Source of the DNA: Rhexocercosporidium sp. MPI-PUGE-AT-0058
Taxonomy: Eukaryota; Ascomycota; Leotiomycetes; Helotiales
Direction of reading: 5' to 3'
Length of the DNA: 64,000 nt
NCBI GenBank assembly: GCA_020746875.1
Contig: JAGTJL010000006.1
Coordinates: 2,728,001-2,792,000 of the forward strand
In this document: positions 25,213-37,708 of the stretch, piece after piece
How the letters are laid out: each line of letters opens with the position of its first letter
Numbering within the stretch: position 1 is the stretch's first letter
Notes under the pieces: model-generated
Seen by the model: the letters and a program-made list of their open reading frames with translations, nothing else
The model's database searches: none
What the model was told of the DNA's origin: nothing
Translations under genes and position numbers: made by a program

Positions 25213-28200
25213 TCAACAAAGGATCAATAGTTGCTCTGTTCTCAGATGTAGGCGCCGGGAAACCTCCTCGACGCACTTCCAGCAGATAGGGCCAGATGCC
25301 CACACGGCAGAGTCTTCCCTGCCACGCATAGCAGCAGCAAGCGCCAGGCGGGCAATCCAGTTTCCTTTGGCTCTTATGATCGCACTATTCGGAGGTAGAT
25401 CAAAGAATTCCTGCCAGTTGTCGATGGATGTAATTTTCCCAAACCTCAAGGAATTTCTTCTCTGCATGTCGTTATGCGAGCAAGAAATTGGAAGAGCTCT
25501 TTCCGTGTCCTTCTGGGTCTTTATGGAATTGATAGCTTCAGACCCATAGTTAGATAAGAACGTGGAGCTGTTGCGACACAGACTCAGGATATTGAGATCC
25601 CCAACCCAACTACCGCAGTCGTGCGCTGAAACCACGGCTTCTACGTATGCGACCTCTTTGTATCGACGACCCTGACTTATAGGAATGTTGACTACTTGTT
25701 CATATCCAGTCAGAGACAGTTGCAGCGATGTACTTTTAAAGTTGTTCTCGAGCTTTCCGTCGAAGTCGGAGTGATTCACTAGGTCCCAGGTCTCCAAGGG
25801 AGGTTCGAGCAAGACCGGTTCCTTAGGCCCTATCAAGAGCGCTACACCAGGCCTGCCGATGTTGCCAATAAGACATCTAATTCCAAGATCCACAGAAGGC
25901 TGGCAAGGGTCGTTGAGGAGCATTTCCGAGACATACAAAGTATCTCCAGAAGAAATTGCCATAACATCCGTGAAGCTAGCTGGATCAAGGTCAACATGGC
26001 CGGTATCGAGCATTGCCACACAGGCGAACGCCTCTGCTCTCTTTACTGTTGAAGAAGCTGCACCCCCTTCCATTTGAGCCCACTGAGATCTGTTCATCGG
26101 CTTGGATGCGATCGAAAGATCGATATCTGCAGTTGGGAGTCTGCCGTAGACCAGAGATGCTTTGTACAGAGCGAAAAGGCAATGCACTTGAGATGAAATC
26201 AGAGGAGTCATCCCAGCTTTCTCCTGGATACGCTGGCGAGACGATGTAACGCGTTGCTCCCGCAGCGATGGGACATCAAAATAGCCGAAGATATGCTTGT
26301 CCAGGGCTCCAGAGTTGATGCTGTCCGTAACGTAATCCACAGGTACAGTGACCTCCTTCTCGCAGTAAAGAGATTTCTGCTGGTAGACAATGATCGAGTC
26401 GGTGCTGAACGCTTGAACATATTCAACGTCTTCGTATGTGTGCTCTTTTGCTGACACTTTCCAAGAAAGCATCCGCCGCTGAGTTCCGATCTCCAGAGTC
26501 CCGACGTATGAGGACGCAACTGCTTCCAGATATGAAATGGCCAGACTGCCCATTTCCTGACCCCAGTGAACTTTTTTCTCGGCTATCCAGTTAATGACTG
26601 GCTTTCTCTCTGCGTTTGTGAAGATGTTTTCGGATAAGAGACCGCAAAGCTCTCCGGTAGTGACCATCAGATCGATGCTACGTTCAACAGTTCCTTTGGA
26701 ATCGAAAAGATATTTTGTCCTTGCCCTGAACATGTCTATGAACGCATAGTCTGAGGTCATATAGAGCAGCTTCTCTGTACGTTTTGAATCATCCTCGTGG
26801 CTCAGAATGATCGGGCAAGTCCAACGACGATGTATCTCCTTGACCTCCTTCCCGTTCTCGTGTTTATAGGGAAATATACTTGCAATTTCAGGGCAGGGTC
26901 CATGGGCCCCTTCGTTTTTATAAACGATGAAGCCGCCACGCAGGTCTATGCCGAGGTTGTATCCGCTGGCAATTCTCCGTACGGCTTTGATCTGGTCCTC
27001 GGTTTTCAGAAGCCCCAAAGAGTGCTCCAACGAGCACAGCCCATATCCGGGCGCAAGACTTGGCTCAGGATCCATGAAAGTTGCAAATCGGCGTCTGCCC
27101 AGGCTTACGAGCCGTTTGATGTAGTCCCTTTCTTCTGGCTTTGCGTGGAGATAGGAAATTGCCTGCTGGCTAAAAAGTTCATGCCATCCAAGTGCAGCGC
27201 TGCCTCTGGAGTCCGACCTACTTAGGCTCCTCCAAACAGCTACAAAGAACTTACAAACCGAATCAAAATTGTCTGCCTCCTGCTTCCAAGGGCTTATCAC
27301 ACTTCCCATAGCGACATGAACAAGATGACCAAACGAAACACGAACTGATTGCTCGCCAATGATTCTCTTCAGTGCTTCCGGCTTGCCATAAAACTGGAGC
27401 TGAGCCAGGGGCATGGTCCAAGATATTCCCTTGTGTTCATTGGGGCTTGCATTTTGCATGCCAACTGTTATCATCCCTCCCCTCTGAACCAAGTCGTCGT
27501 TCAGATTGACCGTTGTAGTCTCGCGTCCGAGAAATGTGATATCGGGATATATATGCCAAGATGAAAGGCCAACAAGGACTTTGGGGTCGTTTGTCTGCTG
27601 AGCAATTCCGGATACCAACTTCTCCACGGTGAGCATTGCATTCTTCCAAACAGCCATGACTCCTTCAAACATGTTTGGGTGTGAAGGGACTGGCAAGCCG
27701 ATGTTATCAACAATTAGCATCAGCTGTTTTTGCTGCAGGAGTTTCGCCTTGTCGCCTGTCCGCAGCCACTTTACTTCATCAGCGTCCATTTTGATCCTCT
27801 GATATCCCCTTCTCAATTAAACTATCATAAAACTTGTGACAGGGCGGAAGATGAGAACGGAGCTGAACATACCGATCTCGCACTCGCGTCCCATTCTGCC
27901 AGACTTTCGTGGCTGACTTCAATTCTCGAGGCAATCAATGACGAAGCCTGGAATTCAAGCCCACGCAAAGTCTCCTCAAGCCTTGCTTTCCTTGTTGTTA
28001 CCAGTTCACTCCATATAGCAATAGCTTCCGAAGCTGACCACATACGCGCAAGCAGACAAGCCAGTAGGTGTACCTGGAGAGCTCCTCGACCTGAAGTGGC
28101 AGCTGCCCATATTGACGTCCCATCAGCGCCAACATGGCCAGCGAGTGGTCCATCTGCAATACCGCCTGTCGGGTTAAAAGAAGGGTTTTCGGCGATTTCT

Positions 28201-28469
28201 GAAGCTCTCAGTCCATATGCCCGACTAAGATTAGGTATTGGAGGCATATCATCTGCAAATAAGGCTCCCAGTCGCCGAGCGGTTGCGTGGACTGATCCTT
28301 GTTCGGCTTCGTGTTTTCTTTTCTTCGAGAGGGCGGTTCCTAGCCCTTGGAATTCCTTCGGTGCTTCTAACCGTATCATCGCGAAGTCGAAGCTGAGGTG
28401 AGCCAATGCAAGGTTGGTCTCCTGGACTCCAGAGACCAAGGAGAGTGCAAACTTCCCAATAGATGCCAT
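25213..28469 (-). CDS. large conserved-looking fungal protein, function unknown
   Basis: Two exons, 27873-28469 and 25213-27798, join in phase 0 (donor TCG|GTATGT, acceptor ATATCAG) to give 1060 residues. The 862-codon second exon is uninterrupted, strong evidence of selection. I do not recognise a domain. No signal peptide or convincing membrane helix is seen. Noticeable segments are GLCSLEHSLGLLKTEDQIK near the middle, a Cys/His/Trp-rich stretch HDCGSWVGDLNILS towards the C-terminus, and CWKCVEEVSRRLHLRTEQ at the end. Exon 1 (about 199 residues) has small-residue and Ala-rich segments. The protein is probably cytosolic. It is not an obvious NLR, HET or polyketide enzyme. The start is the first ATG of the long exon-1 frame (MASIGKFALS). 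Neighbours give no clue. Confidence 0.85.
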
Positions 28470-29942
28470 CTTTGCTGGTTTCCCGGACCGAGGACAGACA
28501 GCTGTCGTACTTGCTAATCACAGGATTATGTGCACTTACTGCATCGTATTTGGCATTTAAACTTGGTTGACGATGTGTTATACTCCCGATTACGATAATG
28601 GTTGAGGGGAAGAGAAGAAACTGATGCCTGGATGCAATTCAAAAAAGAAAAGAACAGGATTCATAGATAACCGATGCAAGTCAAATGGTAGCCTCACATG
28701 AAAACATTCAAGTATTACAATTGGTTGGCCTTGCTCTGTCAGGAGGTTTGATGCAAACGTAGCTGATGAAACGACGCACCAGTAAGCTCGGTGTCCAAGG
28801 ACCTTCAACGAGATGGTCGCGTTGGCAGTGCATGGTGGCTGAAATGGCTGCAATTGCCAAGCTAGTAAGGCGTTCTTGATGGAAATGTAGGTTGAGTGCG
28901 ACGATTCACAGCCTCGTCACTTAAACTCCTTTCACCTAAATCTAACGCACATGAATTAAAACCCATTCCAACTTAAGGAAAGTATATCAGTGTCAAGGGG
29001 AGGAGAACAATATTGGCCAGTTGAAAGAGGGAGAGGGCGTGCACAAAACCACTCACTGTACAAGAGGCTTGGACCCCTGCAGTCCACAACTTCAAGGGAG
29101 ATGGCTTGTCTCAGCACTAGGAACTGCGTAGCCAACATTCATGATTGACCACCAACACCTATGTTCGTAACGTGTTTCAGTTCTCGCTATAGGTGTTTTA
29201 AAGTATTCTGTTGCCGTGGTTAAGGCATCTTATTAATTTAAGCTTAAGGATGCCTTCATTCGAGTAGCTATGTGAATCTGCATATGTGGTGTGAACAGGT
29301 TTAAATTAGGCTACATAAGGCGGCATGTAATTTTGGCTGCTGAGGCATGCAAAATAATGTTCCAGAAAAGTCGAGAGTCCCGCTAATTTTATTCACAACG
29401 AGGCTGTTTGGGAGTGGGGTAAAAAAGGACAATCAACTCTGCTTCATCCTGTCGATACGCTTTCGGTGCCTATCAAAATGCTAACACAGCAAAATATAGA
29501 ATCCAGCCGAAACGAAACCCGGGTCCGCGTCTATTGAAGTCCTTTTGCCTTCTCTTCTCCCAGGTCCTAGTCTCAAGGCGGGAATCTTGTCTGAGAAAGC
29601 TTGAGATATTCACGTTGAAATGCTTGTCACCATGATGATAACGCGCTCACCTCAATACATCCAGTTCGCCATACAGAAGCAAGAAGTCCAGTAGGCTTGG
29701 GCGATGGAAATGTTCCAGGTGTCGATCATGCCGCATCACGAGACTCGTCTGCTTTTATGATGGTTTACAGAGTGCACGAGATCGCTTTCTCCTCAAATTA
29801 GGTCATTTCTTGGTTCGGGACAAGACTTCCGGCACGGACACGAAGCTACGCGTTGTTGACGACCCCCATGGACTTCAATTACACGATACCATCGATCCCA
29901 AGCTCACTCGTCCTTGGTAGATCGTGATTCTTCGCCTAAGTT
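28470..29942. other. intergenic, no gene seen
   Basis: About 1.5 kb with only short frames. It contains the upstream regions of the divergent 1060-residue gene (-) and the decayed gene starting near 29943 (+). Confidence 0.45.
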
Positions 29943-31581
29943 ATGTCAAAAGGACAGGAGCCGAAGGAGAAGCCAGTTGAGAGTCCAGATCAAAATAAGG
30001 TTTCTATAACGACAACCACTACTCAGTCCCCAAGTACCGTTGATATTCAGTATGCCCATGTTCACGCTAGTGACTCGAACACTGAATCTGTAACAACTAC
30101 GGCCTCTAATTAGGGGATATGCCGTAAGTTCGACCACAGCTTCAACTTCGATAACGATACCATCTCTCAAGTCTCTCAAAAATTACTTGGGTTCGGACGC
30201 TCTTGATCTCGACAATGAGATCGAGGTCGATGTCTACTCAGACTCCGGTTATGACTCTGGTCATGAACCTCTGGGCGATGAGTTCGAAGCGCCAAAAGGC
30301 TCCGCGATTATCGACTTTGATGACGTCGGCCTGCAGGAGGAAAGCCGGGCTCGAGGCACTGGGGCTTCAAGCTTGAATGAGGATGCGACGGCGGATCTGA
30401 CAAGCTCAATCAAGTCTCAGGACCAGGAGTCAAAAATGTCTCTTGAGCCAGAACAAGACAGACCTATTGCTACAGTCTATGGAAGTTATGAGGCGGATGT
30501 GCATGTGCCTAGTCTGAATCGTTATATCGTGTAGTTAGCACAAGAGCTCTATGAGTGTGTCTTGCCAAGCTATACTGAAGGTGAAGGAATGGATTCACTA
30601 TTGAAAATGTTGCCAGACTTGCTTCGAGACTTTGCCCTGCGAATCGGAGCTGAAAGCTCTGCACAAATCTACCGAGATGCGATGGTTTTTATCTACAATT
30701 GCCGATTGTGAGCACTCACCCAAGTTCACCATATGAGGACGTCACTAACAATTGTCGCTAGCGAAGTTACCTCCGCCTTCCAGGAGGCCTATTTCGAGAA
30801 CGAGGAAACCACTTCCGGGTAGACGAACAGATGGACGTACCACATTTAATGAGAGCCTGGCTCGAAAACCTGGAAGTGAGCGCTGCAGGGAATCCAAGGG
30901 ACTTTAACCAAAAATATTGCCCAGGACTGAAGATACAGAGGGAGATCCGTGTCGAGGTATCATTTCAAACTCCACGTCTTACAAATGGCTTGTGACATCT
31001 TGACGCCAAGAACTACTCTTTGAGACAATTTGCCATTTTTTTGGGAACGCGGAGTCGCAGATTTCCAAGGAGATAACTTCGTGGCTAGGACCGGTGTGGA
31101 TCCATCGAAGGCAACCACTGGCTCCATGCAAAGTATTCAAACTTACCAAGCCCAATGGGATCCACTGGCTTTTGCAAAGAACAAGGTTATCCTGGACGAC
31201 CCGATGAAGCCATTGAAAACGATTTGACCCTGACGGGAGGAGATGACCACGTTGAGCTTCTGACTTGCTCGGAATATGTTTACCGCACATGGCCATTGAT
31301 TGGAGAGCAAGTACTTCACTGGATCAAGAGTATCATCGGAGCCAGGAGCATTGATGATGAAAAGCCATAAAGAATGGTTAGATTCAGCACATGTCGAGGG
31401 GCCAACGACAAAACAGGCTAACGAGCTCTTAGTTGATAAGGTTAGGATTGAACTATACGACAGGACAAATTTAGAAGGTTTAATCCTCGGTGCAAAGTCG
31501 ATCGTGGAAGTTTCTGGAGTTTCGGGCACTACCGCTGAAGTTGGTGAGATACTTGCCTGGATCACGTCAGTGGAGTCCTAG
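29943..31581 (+). pseudogene. decayed multi-exon fungal gene
   Basis: A protein-like reading begins at ATG 29943 with a Thr/Ser/Gln-rich N-terminus. It meets TAG at 30111-30113 and then changes frame near 30180 (one extra A in an A-run explains it) into an acidic segment (LDLDNEIEVDVYSDSGYDSG). A second in-frame TAG lies at 30532-30534, after which the same frame resumes (ELYECVLPSYTEG...LLRDFALRIG). An intron with GTGAGC..CGCTAG joins it to an EVTSAFQEAYFENEE segment, followed by another frame change and scattered remnants (LTCSEYVYRTWPLIGEQVL) up to 31581. The pattern recalls a family of large fungal proteins with this N-terminal module and no known function; I cannot name it. Stops are TAG, as expected from CAG/TGG transitions. 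Confidence 0.62.
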
Positions 31582-32576
31582 ACTAGGAAGTTGCTGAAAG
31601 TCGAGACAGGTTCACGATAGCGTGCGCAAAATCTAGAAACTCATGGGGCTTTATACTGAGCAAGAGTAGAAAATGGTTGAACCAGAGTGGGTTGTGCATA
31701 TGCGTCCGATGTGTTATACATTCTGGTTCAACAATATCCCTGAAACTCCAGTTATATAAATTCATCTGTGAGAGTGATGCCAACGCCCGACTTACTTATG
31801 TGTACTGCTGTATTGGTATTTGTGCATGGATGAGGAAAGTGGAGGTGCTCTCCACTCAAGCCTAAATACAGGGAATGATGCCCAATGCCACATCTTCTAG
31901 TAATGTCAATTCAACTCAACTCACTTCCACCGCAGAAAGATTACCATTGCCAACGGAAGTGTAGTTCTGAACCACGAGCTGCTGGTATAGAGCTCGAAGC
32001 TGCGTGTTGTTTGCGATGCCAGTGCTGTTGGATGTCATAGTATCGTTTGAAATGAACGTAGCGTTGGCTGGAACTTCCTCTCGCTTCTTCCATCCAGGAT
32101 ACACTGGTGGGACTGCACAAGCAGTATGGGCTGTCTCCATGTTTCCGTTGTAGGCAGAAACACAGAATTCATAATACCAGGTACCTGGGTACAGCCAGCC
32201 GACATCTTTGCTTGTGTCTGTGGTAGAGCCCGTGGTCGAGAAGTCCGCACCCCCTTTAGCTCTACCATAGACGATGTACCCTACGGCGCCGGCCGAGGGT
32301 GACCAGTTCAGTCGTGCCGTCAGAGGATCAATATTGGATATGACGAGATTGGTAGGCGGGGTTGGTGCTCCTGCTCCCGGAATGATTGGGCGGGCTCCAA
32401 GGGGCAAGCCTCCCGCGGCTACGGGCTTGCCAGTCAAACTACTGACAAGATTGACATAAGTAGATACTCATATACTATATCTATGGCCTGCGTTCAACCC
32501 AGTGGCGAGGTAGCTTGTGTCGGTTGTGGCATATATACCAACGTACGCTCTTTCAGTGTCTAAGTCTCATATATAC

Positions 32577-32699
32577 TGATAGAAAAGCATGTGGAATTCT
32601 ATCTGAGAGAGCGTACAGAGTAATAGGACAAATAGGGGCAGCGTGATCATAAGTACGCAAGTACTGAGATCTGCGCTATATAACTTATATTTTCTAATA
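32577..32699 (-). repeat. Copia LTR (3' copy)
   Basis: A 123-bp direct repeat of 37586-37708. The two LTRs differ at seven sites by eye, all transitions, including the terminal CA of the plus strand, which is TA here. Confidence 0.92.
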
Positions 32700-34797
32700 T
32701 ACCCCTTATTCTGAAGCTTTATATTGAATTCTAATTATAATATTTTAAGCTCTTTAGCTGAAGCTCGTATTTCTCGTATTTTAACGTTAAGGCTCGTATT
32801 CGGGTTCCTTGAGCCTTATTAACTCTTATAATATAGCTTTCCTAACTTATATAGCGCTTATATCTCTTTCTTAAAGGGAGTTCAGCTACTTCGTAGTATT
32901 TCTGCTTGCGTTATAATATAAGAGTACTTCAATTAATTATCTCTAAGTCTTCCGTATATCTGCATTCCTTTATAGCTTTTATATATATTTATTATATTTA
33001 TTCCGATATAGCTTTTACTCTTAGCTCTTCGACGGTAAGCTTATATAACTCTTATATCTCTTAAACGCAGTGCCTGGCAACGCTTTTATAAGTACGTCTG
33101 CTATATTATCATTCCCTAGTACGTGTTATACAGCCATTTTCTTAATTAAAACTATATTATCGCGTATAAAGAAATAGCGGATATCGATATGCTTGGATTT
33201 AAAAGTAAATTTACGCTTTTTATAAAAAGATTCCGCTGCTGTATTATCGAGGTAAAATATCGGAGGTTTCGTAAAAGTAATTCCTAAGTCTTTCTATAAC
33301 TTCAGTATTTATATTACTTCTTTTAATCCGTCGCTAGCAATTATTATCTCTGAATCTTCGCTATTAAGAGCTATCGACTTCTGAACGTTAGCAGACTAAC
33401 TAATAATTACGTTATTAAATTTAATTAATTACGCTTAAAATGACTTCTTATTACTTTTTATCTTTTATATAATATTTATATAATAGTTAAATATACTATA
33501 ATCAGTTATATTTCCTCCGCTATAAGTAATTCCGTCGTTGATTGTAGCTTTAAAGTATCGTAAGAGAAGCTTTATATGCTGTAAGTGCATTTCCGTAGGT
33601 TTTAATATATGCCGTGCTAATTAATTAATAATATATACGATATCTGGCCTCGTTTAATTTAAGAGGTATATGATAGAGCTTATAATCTGCTGGTAAAGTG
33701 AGGTTTTTTTAATATTTAATTAAGTTACGTTATCTCCGAGGTTCCGTAGTATTATACTTATAATTGCTGGTAAGCTGATTTTATTCGTATTTGTTATATT
33801 AAACCTTTCTAGCACTTTTAACGTATAAAGAGACTAGTATATTCTAAGCGTTTTTGCTGATTGATTCCGTTTAATTTAAAGTCTTATAAAAGTGATTACA
33901 GAGCTTAAATCTTTACTTTTCTATTTCTTTAAGATTTGACTTTTAAAATAATTAACGTATTATTTTAGCTTTATAATTAATATATTATTAATAAAAACGA
34001 ATACGTACGACTTTTTAGCTTTACTTTGATAAATGAAGAGATTTAAATCCGTATCTGATTATATAAGACTAAACGTAGTCTTTATTACTTCTTTTATTAT
34101 TAGCTATTATTCCTTAAGTGCTTATTTTAAGCCGTAAAAGCTCTGTAAAAGCTTCAGATACGCGTTTCCTCTTCCTTTTAATTCTAAGTATATTATTTCG
34201 ACGAAAAACTGTAGTATCTTCATGTATATTTCCTCTTTCAGTATCGGGTTCAAGAACGCGGTATTAATATCGACGTGATCAGCTTTGTAATCGCATTAAG
34301 CAGTTAAAGCTAGCAATACTTTAAGTGTTATCGGTCGTACGATACTAGCGTAAGTATTAAAGTAATCGCTGCTATATTATTACTCAAAACCTCTTACTAT
34401 AATGCGTGCTTTCCTGCGTGCAAGGGAGCTATCTGAGTGTGTCTTATTACGGAGTACTAGTTTTAAAGTAATCAGTTTCTTTTTAATTAGTAGCTCTTTA
34501 TATTATATTTCATATGTTCTCGTAATACGTAACGCGTTATATTCTTCTTTAATTATAAGTATTTATTCAGTTTTATTTTCTTATAAAACTTGCTTTAACG
34601 TGACTGAGTCTTGAATTAAAGCAGTCGTACTTTTAGCTTTAAGAGCTATAATTGACTTTTTATATACGCGTTTTAGCTTCAGTTATCGTTTATACTTAGA
34701 CTTTATAAGTTTAATTATAATACTAATTAGTCGCTGATCAGACGACTGCGTAATACTATTTCTTTGCTTTTGTATAATAGTATCGCGCGCTAGCTTC

Positions 34798-35055
34798 TTT
34801 ATTAGAGGTCTTCTTACAGGGCTTGTTTCAGCGCCTGGCCTCCTTAGAAGGCTTCTTGCAGAGCTTATTTCAGCGTCTGGTCTCTTTCTTAGAGCTCTTA
34901 TAAGGCTTATTTCAGCTCTTATTCCTTTAGAGCTTTTTTCAGCGTCTGGCCTCTTTTATAAAAGTCTTGCAAAGCTTATTTCAGCGTCTGGCTTTCCTTA
35001 TAAAGGTCTTTTTATAGAGCTTATTTCAGCGTCTGGCCTCTTTACTTGAGGTCTT
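34798..35055. repeat. tandem minisatellite inside Copia body
   Basis: Five to six imperfect copies of a unit of about 50 bp, each containing GCTTATTTCAGCGTCTGGCC or a close variant. On the element's coding strand it would encode a repeated RPDAE-like peptide in the linker between integrase and reverse transcriptase. Copies vary by transitions and small length changes. Confidence 0.75.
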
Positions 35056-37585
35056 TCAGCTATATTAGCTGGCTTTTTAACCTTTAAAAGTCTTGCTACT
35101 GTCTTTGCTTTGCCTATAACTAATTATATAATATATTCGTTAAATTTAACATTAGCAAAAATTAACTCCTATTAATTTTTTATATTTAATAGCTTATACG
35201 TATATAAGCTAATTATCTTTATTAGAATATACTTCTTTAGCTATATTTTAGGCTCTAGCTTCTTAAGGAACGTTACTTTTGGCTTAAGTGGCTAAGCTCT
35301 TATATTAAATACTTTATAATATAATAGACTCGCTGGCTTTCTTTCTTATACTTTTAGCAAAGTTAGGCCTTTTATCTTTTAGTATGGTAATGCTTTTATC
35401 GATCTCTTGTTTTTGAGCTTTGCAGCGTGCTTTACGGCGTAGCATTATAAGCTATCTGGCTGTTTTGCGTCGTATAATATAAATCTGACGATCTTTAATA
35501 ATTAGTATATTTAATACTCTGAGACTTTATTGAGCGATTATTTGTATAATGGCGACGGCTCTGATTGTATTCTAAGCTCTTATAGCTAACGTATAAAAGC
35601 ATTTCCAAACTCTCTTTTGCTATTATTAGTCCGCTAATATACGATTACTTATTCTTTTTGAAGCTTTAGTTAAGTCTTTAGTAGCTTGATTTCCGGCTGT
35701 ATTATAGCAGCTGTTTTATCCTTAAGTAGCCGTACTTAATATACTCTAGTTGCGTTATCTACGACAATTAAGTAATACTTATATCTCTTAATTAATTAGC
35801 ATTAGATTCCTGAAATATCGGCGTATAGCCGGCGCAATAATATATTAGCTCTAATATCGGTTTTTTTAGTAAAATGCTCTTTTATCTTACTGGCTAAGTA
35901 TAATTTATAACTCTTTTCTCCCTTATAGATTATCCGCTTTCTTAGCTTTATCTCGTATCCGGATACTGCTTCTAGTTTAATTATTTCCTAGTAATTTATA
36001 TAACTAAGACGCTTATAAACTAGGTCCGGTATCGTTTCCTGATTTTAGTCGTCGTATAAGCTTTTTATAATATATATTTCCGGCATTAGCACTTCCGACG
36101 TATTTGCCTCCGGAGTTAAGTCTAAAACGTAAAGACTACCGGTTTTCGTTGCAGAGAGCATTAAAGTATTGTCCTTATAATACTTAGCTCTTATATTATT
36201 GAATATTGTGCTGATTCCGTCCTCTGCAAGTGCTCTAATCGACAGTAGCTTAATATTTCCAAAGTCAGGTATATACCAGACGTTATATAATATTATGCTA
36301 TTAATTTGCACGTCTTTATAGCTTTCCGCTAATGAATATTGATTATTGGCTGTTTTCACTTATTTATTTTTCTAGCGTTTGAAAATCGTAAAATCGGCGT
36401 ATATACTAGAGAAGTGTTTAATAGCTCCGGAGTCAAATTTCCATTAATTTGCGGTCGTTATTAAGTTGTAGGCCTCTTGCACCTCTTCCGTAAGGTATAT
36501 AACGTTAGTAAACGTGAAGTAAGGTTTGAAAGTCTCTGATTGGTCTACCGTGGCTACGTTAGCTGTTTCTTTGCTTCTGTATTCGTTCTTCTAATAGCTA
36601 AACTTCCTGCATTTCGCGTATTAATTCCTGTTTAATTTTACGGTCTTTTCTACTCTTCTTAATACGTCCTTATAATCTCTTGTTGCTTTTCCACTTCTTT
36701 AACTTCCTTTATTTTTAGCTCTGCTTCTGTAATCTCTGCTCCTGCTTCTGCTTTTATTCGCTATTTAATTAGCTTTTATTGCAGCTAGTTCTGCAGTCGG
36801 CATTACTTTTAACTCGTCTTTTTATTGTAATTAATATTTAATCAGCTGGTGAAGCACTGCTTCTAAGTCTTCAAAATTGTTTTATAATGCGCTACGTATT
36901 ATTTTCCAGTCTTTTAGCTTTAGCAGTGATATAATTAGCTTTGCTTTAATATCGGCATCGGTAAGTAAATAAGTATCGCTAAAAAGCCTGAGCTTATATT
37001 TCCGCAGACAAGAGACGTAATCGTTAGCACTCTCGATGGACGGGTTATATACTTCTTTGCTTAGCTCCTCCTTAATATTAGTTATATATTAAGCTCTAAA
37101 CGAGTAAATAATCCCTGCGGCTTGAAATACGTCTTATAACACCTTTATATCCCCGGCGTTTATAAGATCTTAATACTTCTTAAATATAACCGTAGAGAGA
37201 CTAGAAACGATAATTTTCCGAGCTTTCTTTTGCTCTTTTCTCCAGGCTAGCTGAAGAGACGTTATTGCCGGTAATACCGGAGGGTTTATTACTTATTCTG
37301 AAATTCCGGCGGCAGTAAGCTCTTTTTGAGTCTTTAGCTTCTATTCGTAGAAGTTGTCGTAAACTAGCTTTAACGACTCAGTCGATGATTCCGATGATTT
37401 TAATACGACAGGTATAATTAAGAGCTATAAGGCCGATAGTTAACTTAATGGAAGTATTGTAAAGGCTTAATTTGATTCGCAAAGAGTATATATAACGTAT
37501 GACGTATATTAAGTCAATTATAACGAGTATTAATTGATTCTGAGTAGTATTAAAGTTGATTTCCAAATAATTGGAATTGCTACTA

Positions 37586-37708
37586 TGATAGAAAAGCATA
37601 TGGAATTCTATCTGAGAGAGCGTACAGAGTAATAGGACAAATAGGGGCAGCGTGATCATAAGTACGCAGGTACTGAGATCTGCGCTGTACAGCCTATATT
37701 TTCTAACA
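37586..37708 (-). repeat. Copia LTR (5' copy)
   Basis: The 123-bp LTR beginning (element strand) TGTTAGAAAATATAGG. It lies directly next to the duplicated target GTATG, which is also the 5' splice site of the host intron. Confidence 0.92.

Noticed and set aside
36045..36359. 104-codon frame as a separate host gene
   Set aside because: It matches the protease/GAG-pol type sequence of Copia and lies inside the LTR-bounded element.
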